This document shows, piece after piece, positions 24,479 through 32,467 of a stretch of DNA of 51,393 bases. Below the pieces are notes generated by a model, which ran no database searches, was not told the DNA's origin, and saw only the letters and a program-made list of their open reading frames with translations. Position 1 is the first letter of the stretch. The number at the start of each line of letters is the position of its first letter. A program made the translations under genes and the position numbers. The stretch comes from Thermoplasmatales archaeon ex4572_165 (GTDB taxonomy: Archaea; Thermoplasmatota; E2; DHVEG-1), in assembly GCA_002254885.1 (NCBI GenBank), contig NJDG01000003.1:1-51393 (forward strand), in the 5' to 3' direction.

Positions 24479-25011
24479 ACACAAAAAAGGCAAGCCCTAA
24501 GAAAAATCCAATGACTCTTCCGCTTATCGAGAAAGTAACTATTAATATTGGTGTTGGAGAAGCAGGTGAACGATTAGGTAAAGCACAATCTGTTTTGGAA
24601 GATATAACAAAACAGAAATCAATCCAAACACTTTCAAGAACAGTAAGTAAAGATCTTGCACTTAGAAAACGCATGCCTATTGGATGTAAAGTTACAATTA
24701 GAGGATCTGATGCAAATCAATTCTTAAAGAATGCTTTTGAGACACGAGATAATAAAATTGCAGATTATGCATTTGATAAACAAGGAAATATGTCTTTTGG
24801 TATTCCAGATCATACACTTTTTAAAAGTCAAAAATATAATCCAGATATTGGAATTTTTGGTATGGATGTTTGCATTACCATGGAAAAACCTGGTTATCGG
24901 ATTAAACGCAGACGTATTCAACGAAGAAAAATCCATCTTAGACATAAAATCGATAGTGAAGAAACCAAGAAATTTTTCACTGATACGTTCCATTTGGAGG
25001 TTGTAGAATGA
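24475..25011 (+). CDS. rpl5: Ribosomal protein uL5
   Basis: A 178-residue L5 that binds 5S rRNA and contacts P-site t[39 protein letters not shown] in part ([17 protein letters not shown]), and the ending [14 protein letters not shown] are archaeal in character. Overlaps the S14 start by four bases. Confidence 0.96.
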   Translation: MNTKKASPKKNPMTLPLIEKVTINIGVGEAGERLGKAQSVLEDITKQKSIQTLSRTVSKDLALRKRMPIGCKVTIRGSDANQFLKNAFETRDNKIADYAFDKQGNMSFGIPDHTLFKSQKYNPDIGIFGMDVCITMEKPGYRIKRRRIQRRKIHLRHKIDSEETKKFFTDTFHLEVVE

Positions 25012-25163
25012 AGATAAAGGAAAGGAAACGACAATATGGACGTGTACATGGATGCGAACGATGTGGACGGAAACGTGGTCTTATTAGAGCATATGGATTT
25101 CACATGTGCAGACAATGTTTCAGAGAAAAAGCAGAGGAATTAGGATTTAAGAAATTCTCATAA
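25008..25163 (+). CDS. rps14: Ribosomal protein uS14, zinc-binding, 51 residues
   Basis: A short gene starting at ATGA over the L5 stop. The protein begins [16 protein letters not shown] and has the two zinc-ligand pairs C16-x2-C19 and C34-x2-C37 of archaeal S14, ending ELGFKKFS. The position between L5 and S8 is canonical. It is easily missed because of its length. Confidence 0.95.
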   Translation: MKIKERKRQYGRVHGCERCGRKRGLIRAYGFHMCRQCFREKAEELGFKKFS

Positions 25164-25180
25164 AGGAGGCAAACACGGTT

Positions 25181-25570
25181 ATGTTAAATGATCCCCTAGC
25201 AAATGCACTTTCCATGATTAAAAATGCTGAAACACGTGGAAAAGGAAGCTGTAATATTCAACCTTCATCAAAACTTATCGGTGGAGTATTGAACGTGTTA
25301 AAAGAAAAAGGATACATTGGTGAATTTGAATATATCGAAGATGGAAAAGCAGGAATTTTTCAAGTCCATCTAATTGGTAATATCAATAAATGTGGTGTTA
25401 TTAAACCACGATATCCTGTGAAAAGAGATGATCTAGAACGATGGGAATCTCGGTATTTACCAGCACAAGATTTTGGTTTACTTATTCTTACAACAACAAA
25501 AGGCATCATATCCCATAAAGAAGCAAAGAAACATGGGATTGGAGGAAAAGTTCTTGCCTTTATATATTAA
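25181..25570 (+). CDS. rps8: Ribosomal protein uS8
   Basis: A 129-residue S8; [37 protein letters not shown] and the C-terminal [21 protein letters not shown] match archaeal members (quoted in parts). AAAGGAGGC at 25162-25170 is one of the strongest ribosome-binding sites in the operon, eleven bases before the ATG. S8 binds 16S rRNA helix 21 and, in bacteria, represses the spc operon. Confidence 0.96.
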   Translation: MLNDPLANALSMIKNAETRGKGSCNIQPSSKLIGGVLNVLKEKGYIGEFEYIEDGKAGIFQVHLIGNINKCGVIKPRYPVKRDDLERWESRYLPAQDFGLLILTTTKGIISHKEAKKHGIGGKVLAFIY

Positions 25571-25582
25571 GGAGGAAAATGA

Positions 25583-26125
25583 ATGGTTACAATAGCAGAA
25601 ATCAAAGAAATTATCTCTCTTCCTGATAAAATTTCTGCATCACAAATAGATGCAGCCGTTACAATTAAAGGAGAAAAGGGCGAACTTACTCGTGAATTCT
25701 CACATCCAAAGATAAATGTAAATGTAGAGAACAAAATTATCATAGTGTCTTGTAAAAATGCACGAAGGAAACAAAAAGCATTAGTTGGAACCTTTGTAGC
25801 ACATCTCAACAATATGATCAAAGGTGTATCTCAAGGTTTTGAATACACAATGAAAACTGTTTTTTCCCATTTTCCAATTAAAACAATGGTTGATGGTGAT
25901 TATTTTATCATTGAAAATTTCCTTGGAGAAAGAGCTCCTAGAAAAGCACTGATTCTTGAAGGTGTTACTGTGAAAGCAAAAGCTGAGGATGTTTTTGTAT
26001 CCGGAATTGACAAGGAAAAAGTAGGGCAGACTGTTGCAAATATTGAACTTGCAACAAAAGTTAAAAATCGTGATATACGTGTTTTTCAAGATGGTGTATA
26101 TCGTACCAGTAAAGGAGAAAATTGA
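25583..26125 (+). CDS. rpl6: Ribosomal protein uL6
   Basis: A 180-residue L6 with two related domains; GTFVAHLNNMIKGVSQGFEY, the second-domain VENFLGERAPRKA-like IIENFLGERAPRKALILEG, and NRDIRVFQDGVY are diagnostic. It lies close to the sarcin-ricin loop. AAGGAGGAAAA precedes the ATG at 25583; an out-of-frame ATG sits four bases earlier. Confidence 0.95.
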   Translation: MVTIAEIKEIISLPDKISASQIDAAVTIKGEKGELTREFSHPKINVNVENKIIIVSCKNARRKQKALVGTFVAHLNNMIKGVSQGFEYTMKTVFSHFPIKTMVDGDYFIIENFLGERAPRKALILEGVTVKAKAEDVFVSGIDKEKVGQTVANIELATKVKNRDIRVFQDGVYRTSKGEN

Positions 26126-26130
26126 TTCCT

Positions 26131-26877
26131 ATGAGCAAAGAAGAAATGATGAAAACGCTTACTTCACTGAAAGGAATTGGTGAATCAAAAGCTGATGCAT
26201 TAATTGCAGCAGGATTTGATACAACAGAAAAAATCAAATCTGCATCCCTTGAAGAGCTCACGAAAGTTCCTGGTATCAGTGATTCCGTTGCAGAATCATT
26301 AATTAAACAGTTAAAAGACAACAAAGATGTTTCCGTTAAAAAGGAGAAAGTTAAATCTAAACCTTCTTCTGAAAAGATAACAGAGAAGAAACAGATAAAA
26401 AAACCTGAACCAAAAGGAAAAACAATAAAAAAAGAAATTAAAAAATCAAGTTCAGATAAAAAAGAAGGATATGTAACTAAAAAGAAGGCTGAACTTTCAG
26501 ATGACATTAAAAAATATTTACCAATTCGTGAGGAACTAAAAAAGAGAACCCCTCATTTTTATCGTGAAGAATGGTTTCGTTATAAAAAACTAGGAAAAAG
26601 TTGGAGACGTCCTGATGGGATTTCTTCAAAGATGCGACGTAATTTTAAATACCGACCAAATAGAGTACGTGTCGGATATCGTGGACCTAAAAAAACACGA
26701 GGGCTGCATCCATCTGGTTTTCAAGAAATTATGGTTTATAATACAAATGATTTAGAAGCCATTGATCCAAAGACACAGGCTGCCAGAATTGGTGGTGCTG
26801 TAGGTACACGTAAACGAATTGAAATTGAGAAAAAAGCAAGTGAGTTAGACATTCGAATACTCAATAAACAAAGGTGA
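26131..26877 (+). CDS. rpl32e: Ribosomal protein eL32 with N-terminal helix-hairpin-helix extension
   Basis: The C-terminal 125 residues are normal L32e (HFYREEWFRYKKLGKSWRRP, NRVRVGYRGPKKTRGLHPSG, NTNDLEAIDPKTQAARIGG in parts). The first 60 residues carry two HhH motifs (LKGIGESKADALI at 13-25 and VPGISDSVAESLI at 46-58), joined to the core by a lysine-rich linker at about 65-120. HhH-bearing L32e proteins are known from some euryarchaea, notably haloarchaea, so this is a lineage marker. The ATG at 26131 is preferred to a TTG at 26122 that would overlap L6. Confidence 0.95.
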   Translation: MSKEEMMKTLTSLKGIGESKADALIAAGFDTTEKIKSASLEELTKVPGISDSVAESLIKQLKDNKDVSVKKEKVKSKPSSEKITEKKQIKKPEPKGKTIKKEIKKSSSDKKEGYVTKKKAELSDDIKKYLPIREELKKRTPHFYREEWFRYKKLGKSWRRPDGISSKMRRNFKYRPNRVRVGYRGPKKTRGLHPSGFQEIMVYNTNDLEAIDPKTQAARIGGAVGTRKRIEIEKKASELDIRILNKQR

Positions 26878-26886
26878 TTGTTCTAT

Positions 26887-27351
26887 ATGACAGATTTAAA
26901 GAATCAACGAAGAATGGCATCATCTCTTCTCAAATGTGGTCTGCATCGCGTATGGATGGATCAAGACAGGCTTGAAGAAATCGCACGTGCAGTTACAAAA
27001 GATGATATCCGCATTCTTATCAATGGAAAAGCAATAAAGGCAAAACAGAAGAAAGGAATATCCTCTGGAAGGAAACGTATTATTGCACATCAGAAACATA
27101 AAGGAAGACGTAAAGGATATGGTTCAAGGAAAGGAGCAAAATATGCTCGTTTTCCAAGGAAAAGACAATGGATTAGAACAATTCGTCCACTCAGAGCATA
27201 TTTACGTGAAATGCGAGATAGCGGTGAATTATCTGCATCAGTTTACCGGAAATATTATCGTAAGGCAAAAGGTGGAGAATTCAGAAGTAAAAGACATTTA
27301 CATACTCATCTTTTATCAGATGGAATCATTAAACAGGAGGAAAAAGCATGA
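26887..27351 (+). CDS. rpl19e: Ribosomal protein eL19
   Basis: A 154-residue, highly basic helical protein: DLKNQRRMASSLLKCGLHRVW, GKAIKAKQKKGISSGRKR and GSRKGAKYARFPRKRQWI in parts. It forms an intersubunit bridge. The ATG at 26887 fits homologues; an in-frame TTG at 26878 touches the L32e stop. Overlaps L18 by four bases. Confidence 0.95.
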   Translation: MTDLKNQRRMASSLLKCGLHRVWMDQDRLEEIARAVTKDDIRILINGKAIKAKQKKGISSGRKRIIAHQKHKGRRKGYGSRKGAKYARFPRKRQWIRTIRPLRAYLREMRDSGELSASVYRKYYRKAKGGEFRSKRHLHTHLLSDGIIKQEEKA

Positions 27352-27854
27352 GCTCTGGACCACGATATAATATTAAACTTCGAAGGAGACGAGAAGGTAA
27401 AACAGATTATCGAAAGAGACTGGCTTTATTGAAATCAGGTAAAACCCGTATTGTTGTTCGTTCATCATTAAAACAGATGCGTGTACAGTTCATGGATTAT
27501 GATGAAACCGGTGATAAGGTTCTTGTGTCTGCAATGGGGTCTGATCTTTCATCAAAGTATCAATGGAAGCATACTACATCAAATACTCCTGCTGCATATC
27601 TTACAGGACTTCTTGCAGGAAAACGCGCAAAAGATGCAGGAATTACACAAGGAGTGTTTGATATTGGTATGAAAGTGCCAGTTAGTGGTTCAAAAGTATT
27701 TGCTGCATTGAAAGGCATACATGATGCAGGTATTGAATGTTATGTTGCAGAGGATAAACTTCCAGATGAATCTCGTATAATGGGAGAACATATTGATAAA
27801 AAGATTGCATCAGATGTTAAAAAGATTAAAGATACCATAACAGGAGGCAAATAA
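27348..27854 (+). CDS. rpl18: Ribosomal protein uL18
   Basis: A 168-residue 5S rRNA-binding protein; [28 protein letters not shown]-like [17 protein letters not shown] and [18 protein letters not shown] are typical of archaeal L18. It has overlaps of four bases with L19e and one base with S5. Confidence 0.95.
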   Translation: MSSGPRYNIKLRRRREGKTDYRKRLALLKSGKTRIVVRSSLKQMRVQFMDYDETGDKVLVSAMGSDLSSKYQWKHTTSNTPAAYLTGLLAGKRAKDAGITQGVFDIGMKVPVSGSKVFAALKGIHDAGIECYVAEDKLPDESRIMGEHIDKKIASDVKKIKDTITGGK

Positions 27855-28606
27855 TGGCAATGCAACGACGACGTGGAGGAAAAAGACAACAACAAAGGAA
27901 GAAAAGAGAAAAAACCCCGATTCAATGGGATCCGAAGACAAAACTTGGAAACCTTGTTGCAAATGGTAAGATAAGCTCCATGCATGATGCACTTACATCA
28001 GGCCTACCTATTCGAGAACCAGAGATAACAGATATTCTTCTTCCAGATCTTGATGATGAAGTTCTTGATGTGAACATGGTTCAGAGAATGACTGATTCTG
28101 GGCGAAGAGTAAAATTTGTCATCACGGTTGTTGTTGGAAATAATAATGGATTTGTTGGACTTGGACAAGCAAAGGGAAAAGAAGTAGGTTCAAGTATTCG
28201 AAAAGCCATTGAAAATGCAAAAGTTAATATCATGGAAATTCGCCGAGGTTGCGGATCATGGGAATGTGGATGTGGAAAACCCCATAGCATACCTTTTGCA
28301 ATTACTGGGAAAAGTGGATCTGTTGAAATCACGTTAAAACCTGCTCCACAAGGTATTGGTCTTGCAACAGGTGATGTAGCTAAAAAGATTTTAACGATTG
28401 CTGGATTTAAAGACTGTTGGACATATACCGAAGGGCAAACACAAACAACTGTAAATTATGCAAAAGCAGTTATGAATTCTTTACAAAAAAATGTTGAAAT
28501 GCGAGTGTTACCACAAGATAAACAAAAACTAGGTATTATTCTAGGTGCAACGGAATTAGTTCCAGTTGAAGAAAAACAAGAACCAATAGTTGAGGAGGCA
28601 TCATAA
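27854..28606 (+). CDS. rps5: Ribosomal protein uS5
   Basis: A 250-residue S5 of archaeal length. The double-stranded RNA-binding N-terminal domain shows [19 protein letters not shown] and [16 protein letters not shown]; the second domain shows [25 protein letters not shown] lies eight bases before the ATG, which overlaps the L18 stop by one base. S5 takes part in decoding accuracy and mRNA entry. Confidence 0.96.
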   Translation: MAMQRRRGGKRQQQRKKREKTPIQWDPKTKLGNLVANGKISSMHDALTSGLPIREPEITDILLPDLDDEVLDVNMVQRMTDSGRRVKFVITVVVGNNNGFVGLGQAKGKEVGSSIRKAIENAKVNIMEIRRGCGSWECGCGKPHSIPFAITGKSGSVEITLKPAPQGIGLATGDVAKKILTIAGFKDCWTYTEGQTQTTVNYAKAVMNSLQKNVEMRVLPQDKQKLGIILGATELVPVEEKQEPIVEEAS

Positions 28607-28608
28607 AT

Positions 28609-29073
28609 ATGGTCTATGCAGTAGTACGTGTCCGTGGAATCATTAATGTGAAACCAGATATTAAGAAAACATTACAGCTTTTAAATCTTACACGTGTAAA
28701 TCATTGTGTTCTTATTGAGGAATCAAAAGTTTCAAAAGGAATGCTACAAATAGCAAAAGATTACGTTACATGGGGCGAGGTAAAAAAGGAAACTGTTACA
28801 AACTTGCTTAAACAGCGTGGAAAACTCATAGGAGATAAACCACTTTCAGATGATCATGTTAAATCAGCAACTTCATATAAAACAATTGAGGATCTTTCTG
28901 ATGCACTTATGAATAAGAAGATTAAAATAAATGAGATTCCTGAGATGAAAAAAGTATTTCGTCTTCATCCTCCTAAAAAAGGACTTGAAGGGATAAAACG
29001 ATCATTTGTCAATAAAGGTGCCCTTGGATATCGTGGTAAAAATATTGAGAACCTTTTGGAGAGAATGATATAA
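28609..29073 (+). CDS. rpl30: Ribosomal protein uL30
   Basis: A 154-residue archaeal-length L30: YAVVRVRGIINVKPDIKKTL, LLNLTRVNHCVLIEES and FRLHPPKKGLEGIKRSF. It is the last gene of the continuous cluster. In most archaea L15, SecY and adenylate kinase follow; here none does, and the next 75 bases are non-coding. Confidence 0.95.
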   Translation: MVYAVVRVRGIINVKPDIKKTLQLLNLTRVNHCVLIEESKVSKGMLQIAKDYVTWGEVKKETVTNLLKQRGKLIGDKPLSDDHVKSATSYKTIEDLSDALMNKKIKINEIPEMKKVFRLHPPKKGLEGIKRSFVNKGALGYRGKNIENLLERMI

Positions 29074-29148
29074 TCCTTTTCCTCCCTCATTTAAATATCA
29101 CAATATCATAAAACAATAGAAAAAAGGTTTAAGAGACATAGATAAAAA

Positions 29149-29352
29149 ATGGAAGAAACATTATACGACATTGAGATACATAAAAAGGAAGATGGTTTTA
29201 TCGGAAAACTGTTTTCTGATGCTGATGGCATTAAAGAATTTCATAATGAACATTTAGATCTATTACTACGTGACATGACACTTGATATGCAGCTGGCACT
29301 TGAAGAATTTCAGCAAAGACAAGCTGAAATTTCTGACCAGATGGGTTTATAA
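29149..29352 (+). CDS. 67-residue acidic helical protein, unknown
   Basis: The protein starts MEETLYDIEIHKKEDGFIGK and is acidic, with a helical second half (DLLLRDMTLDMQLALEEF). I do not recognise it. TTTAAATATCAC at about 29090 could be a TATA element giving a separate transcript. It lies exactly where L15-SecY-Adk are expected, between L30 and RpoK. Coding is likely from its codon bias and start region but not proven. Confidence 0.55.
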   Translation: MEETLYDIEIHKKEDGFIGKLFSDADGIKEFHNEHLDLLLRDMTLDMQLALEEFQQRQAEISDQMGL

Positions 29353-29397
29353 TAAAGGGGAATACCTTTCTATATTCCATTATCATATGAAGAGTAA

Positions 29398-29406
29398 TAT
29401 TTTTAA
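29398..29406 (+). promoter_or_regulatory. TATA-like element of rpoK
   Basis: ATTTTTAAA directly precedes an in-frame ATG at 29407. A start of transcription some 25 bases downstream would exclude that ATG from the message, which favours the TTG at 29458 as the rpoK start. Confidence 0.35.
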
Positions 29407-29457
29407 ATGGTTCTCGTATTGCTTGGTTCTACGATTCATAAGAGTAGGTTGATATAT

Positions 29458-29634
29458 TTGAAATACACAAGATTTGAAAAAGCACGCATTATTGGAGCGC
29501 GCGCCCTCCAGATATCCATGGGTGCACCAACGCTCATTTCATTACCAAAAGATGTAATATTCCCTATTGATATTGCAATGCTTGAATTTAATGAAGAAGC
29601 AATTCCTATTACCGTAAAACGTGAAGAAACATAA
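29458..29634 (+). CDS. rpoK: RNA polymerase subunit Rpo6 (RpoK)
   Basis: From the TTG at 29458 the protein is 58 residues and begins [20 protein letters not shown] after the initiator, exactly as archaeal RpoK/Rpb6 does. [12 protein letters not shown] follows. RpoK anchors the assembly of the polymerase clamp. AGGTTGAT lies about six bases before this TTG. The ATG at 29407 would add 17 residues ([16 protein letters not shown]) with no counterpart in the family. In archaea rpoK and S2 belong to a different operon (L13-S9-RpoN-RpoK-S2). Confidence 0.9.
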   Translation: MKYTRFEKARIIGARALQISMGAPTLISLPKDVIFPIDIAMLEFNEEAIPITVKREET

Positions 29635-29667
29635 AAAAGGGTTAATTTGATTTAGGTGAAAAACAGT

Positions 29668-30306
29668 ATGACCGAAGAAAAACCGCAAGAAGAAATTAAA
29701 GAAGCTGAACAAGAAATTCGACTTGCAACAGAAGAGACATATATGACTGCTGGTGCTCATATTGGTACCAGGCAAAAAACTGCTAATATGAAAGATTTCA
29801 TTTACAAAGTACGAAATGATGGATTATATATAATTGATGTAAATGATACAGATGCACGTATTCGTGCTGCTGCTAAATTCATTTCACATTTTGATCTTAG
29901 TCAAGTTCTTGCTGTATCCGTTAGACAATATGGTGAGAAACCAATCAAGAAACTTGCAGAACATACTGGTATTACCACATTACCCGGTCGATTTCGACCT
30001 GGTATTCTTACCAACCCTAATGCAAAGGGATATTTAGAACCTGAGCTTTTAATTGCAACTGATCCTCTCGCAGATATTCAAGCATTACGTGAAGCACGAA
30101 ATGCAGGTATTCCTGTTGTTGCGCTTTGTGATACCAATAATGAAACTAAATATATTGACATGGTAATTCCTACAAATAACAAAGGTCGAAGGGCACTTGC
30201 TCTTGTATATTGGTTACTTTCAAAAGCAATTTTAAAGGAAAAAGGTAAAATTGAAAACTATGATGCTTTTCAAGTTGAACTTGAAGAATTTGAAGCTGAA
30301 ATATAA
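29668..30306 (+). CDS. rps2: Ribosomal protein uS2
   Basis: A 212-residue S2 with a short acidic N terminus. YMTAGAHIGTRQKTANM, TTLPGRFRPGILTNP and VALCDTNNETKYIDMVIPTN in parts identify the archaeal type. AGGTGA eight bases upstream supports the ATG at 29668; an in-frame GTG at 29656 overlaps that site. It forms a pair with rpoK (33 bases apart). Confidence 0.95.
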   Translation: MTEEKPQEEIKEAEQEIRLATEETYMTAGAHIGTRQKTANMKDFIYKVRNDGLYIIDVNDTDARIRAAAKFISHFDLSQVLAVSVRQYGEKPIKKLAEHTGITTLPGRFRPGILTNPNAKGYLEPELLIATDPLADIQALREARNAGIPVVALCDTNNETKYIDMVIPTNNKGRRALALVYWLLSKAILKEKGKIENYDAFQVELEEFEAEI

Positions 30307-30357
30307 AAAACCTTTTTAACCTCTCTTTTTCTTTCATGTATTAGTTAAATAAAGCCA

Positions 30358-31536
30358 TTGAAAGGTGCCTTATCATTGCATGAAATAATAAATGACAAGA
30401 TAATTCTTGTGGGAACTGCTCATATATCCAAAGATAGTGTTGATGAAGTTAAAGAAGTTATTGAAAAGCATCATCCAGATATTGTTGCAGTGGAGCTTTG
30501 TGAACGGCGATATAAATCTATTACTGAAAAGGATAAATGGGAGAGCACACCAGTTACATCTTTGCTTAAATCCAATAATGCATATTTTTTACTCGCTCAG
30601 ACATTTCTTTCATCCATTCAAAGGAAATTGGGTAAAGAACATGGTGTTGAACCTGGTTCTGAGATGATTCAGGCTATTGATCTAGCAAAAGAACATAATC
30701 ATGCAATTGAGCTAGTGGATAGAGATATTTCAGTTACTTTGAAACGAGCATGGAAGAAGATGGGTTTTAGGGAAAAATTCCGTCTTTTTTGGGAGTTTTT
30801 AAAGGCAATTGTTGGTTTTGACGATGAAGAAATGGAGGACCTTGATCTTGAAGAAATGATGGATCAAGATATGATATCAACTCTGATGGAGGAATTTGGA
30901 ACTCTTGCACCAACTGTAAAGGATGTGTTGATATCTGAACGTGATAGCTATATAGCCCAAAAAATTCTTAACTGCACAGATGAAAATAAAACAGTTGTCG
31001 CTGTAATTGGGGCAGGGCACCTTCAAGGAATAAAAAAACATGTTCTTGATCCTAACTTCAATGTGGATCTTAAATCGCTTGAACATGTCCCTGAGAAGCG
31101 TTTCAGCGTTCTAAAAACAATTGGGTATCTAATACCTGTGTTATTTGCAGCTGTTATCCTTTATGGTTTTTATATTGGTGGTCTTGAAAAAACCCTTCAA
31201 ATTTTTCTTTACTGGTTCCTTATCAATGGTATTTGTTCATCAATTGGAACGATACTTGCACGAGGACATGTCCTTACCATTCTCACAGCATTTGTTGCAG
31301 CGCCTATTACTTCATTGAACCCAGCGGTTGCCGCAGGGTGGGTTGCTGGATACGTTGAAGCAAAGCTGCGTACACCGGTCATCAAAGATTTTAAGGGGCT
31401 TAGCTCTCTTGAAAATTTTAAGGATTTCTGGAATAACCGAGTTGTTCGTCTTCTTATGGTTGTTGCATTTGCTAATCTAGGTAGTATGGTTGGAACTTGG
31501 CTTGCAGGGTTTTACATTGCAAGTCTTTTTGCATAG
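30358..31536 (+). CDS. TraB/PrgY-family membrane protein
   Basis: The N-terminal domain (about residues 1-240) is the TraB/TIKI-like domain: ILVGTAHISKDSVDEVKEVI, PDIVAVELCERRYKS, and VAVIGAGHLQGIKKH. A C-terminal region with about four membrane helices follows, containing ITSLNPAVAAGWVAGYVEA, typical of archaeal members. In bacteria PrgY/TraB reduce pheromone activity, and animal TIKI proteins are metalloproteases with the same GxxH/E set; the archaeal role is unknown. No in-frame ATG precedes the conserved domain, so TTG at 30358 is the probable start. Confidence 0.85.
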   Translation: MKGALSLHEIINDKIILVGTAHISKDSVDEVKEVIEKHHPDIVAVELCERRYKSITEKDKWESTPVTSLLKSNNAYFLLAQTFLSSIQRKLGKEHGVEPGSEMIQAIDLAKEHNHAIELVDRDISVTLKRAWKKMGFREKFRLFWEFLKAIVGFDDEEMEDLDLEEMMDQDMISTLMEEFGTLAPTVKDVLISERDSYIAQKILNCTDENKTVVAVIGAGHLQGIKKHVLDPNFNVDLKSLEHVPEKRFSVLKTIGYLIPVLFAAVILYGFYIGGLEKTLQIFLYWFLINGICSSIGTILARGHVLTILTAFVAAPITSLNPAVAAGWVAGYVEAKLRTPVIKDFKGLSSLENFKDFWNNRVVRLLMVVAFANLGSMVGTWLAGFYIASLFA

Positions 31537-31567
31537 AAAACAATCATTTTTTGTAAAAATACTAGCT

Positions 31568-31589
31568 AACATTCATATATATGAACGTT
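31568..31589. promoter_or_regulatory. Palindromic operator-like site before the site-2 protease gene
   Basis: A perfect 14-base palindrome TTCATATATATGAA (31572-31585) is flanked by AAC and GTT one base away on each side. The centre lies 34 bases before the ATG at 31613 and overlaps what would be the TATA box, so a bound dimeric regulator would block the promoter. AT-rich palindromes can be chance. Confidence 0.35.
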
Positions 31590-31612
31590 TCAAACATTGT
31601 ATTGACTAATCT

Positions 31613-32347
31613 ATGGAAACATTTCGAAAAAAATATTCATTTCATGATATTTCTCCAAGGGAATACATGTATTTTCCCAAAGGAACACTTGAAATGGGTA
31701 AAAAAGGTTCATTCAGTCGTCTTGAACTGATCCATATTACAACAGCTATGATGATTCTTATCATATGTTTCACATTTACGTTAAGCCTTAATAATGTTCT
31801 TTGGTCTTATTTGAATGGTTTTAATCTACCTAGATTTCAACAAGGGTTTGCTCTGTCGATTATCGCTGTTTTTTGCGCATTTTTCTTTCATGAAATGAGT
31901 CATAAACTCACAGCTCAACATTATCGATTATGGTCTGAGTTTCGGATGAATCTTAAATCCTTACTGATATCACTGGTCTTATCTATCACAACAGGTTTTG
32001 TTTTCGCAGCACCAGGTACTGTTATGTTTCGAGGGGAACCTCGAGTCTTTGAAGAAGGTCATATTGCTCTTGCAGGCCCCCTTGCAAATATAATTCTTGC
32101 AAGTATGTTTACACCTGTTTATCTTACTTTATTTACAGATTCAATAGGGCTTATACCTAAGATGATCGGGTTTATTTGTCTGATTAATATTGTGTTTGGA
32201 TCTTTTAATCTTCTACCATTTAAATCATTTGATGGATATAAGGTCATTCAATGGAATAAGTATGTATGGATTATCATGGTAATGTATTCGCTCATATTAT
32301 TTCTTATAATCTCTCCATTCATTCCTAAACTTCTCCCCATTTACTAG
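31613..32347 (+). CDS. Site-2 protease-like M50 metallopeptidase
   Basis: A multi-helix membrane protein with the zinc motif HEMSH inside FFHEMSHKLTAQ, the membrane signature LAGPLANIILAS and the third ligand region NLLPFKSFDGYKV. These define the M50 intramembrane protease family; there is no PDZ domain. Such enzymes cleave membrane-bound regulators or signal peptides within the bilayer. It stands between the TraB-family gene and a secreted hydrolase. Its substrate is unknown. Confidence 0.88.
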   Translation: METFRKKYSFHDISPREYMYFPKGTLEMGKKGSFSRLELIHITTAMMILIICFTFTLSLNNVLWSYLNGFNLPRFQQGFALSIIAVFCAFFFHEMSHKLTAQHYRLWSEFRMNLKSLLISLVLSITTGFVFAAPGTVMFRGEPRVFEEGHIALAGPLANIILASMFTPVYLTLFTDSIGLIPKMIGFICLINIVFGSFNLLPFKSFDGYKVIQWNKYVWIIMVMYSLILFLIISPFIPKLLPIY

Positions 32348-32467
32348 AACCATCCATCATATTTAATAAAAAAAAAGACCCGTTAACAAAAGTTATTTAA
32401 ATAATATTGCTTGTTATATAATATTAAAATATAAGGATTTACTTTCAATAAATAAAGTGATATTTAA

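Noticed and set aside
26061-26507. Minus-strand frame opposite the L32e extension
   Set aside because: Antisense to a K/E-rich linker; low complexity and no ribosome-binding site.
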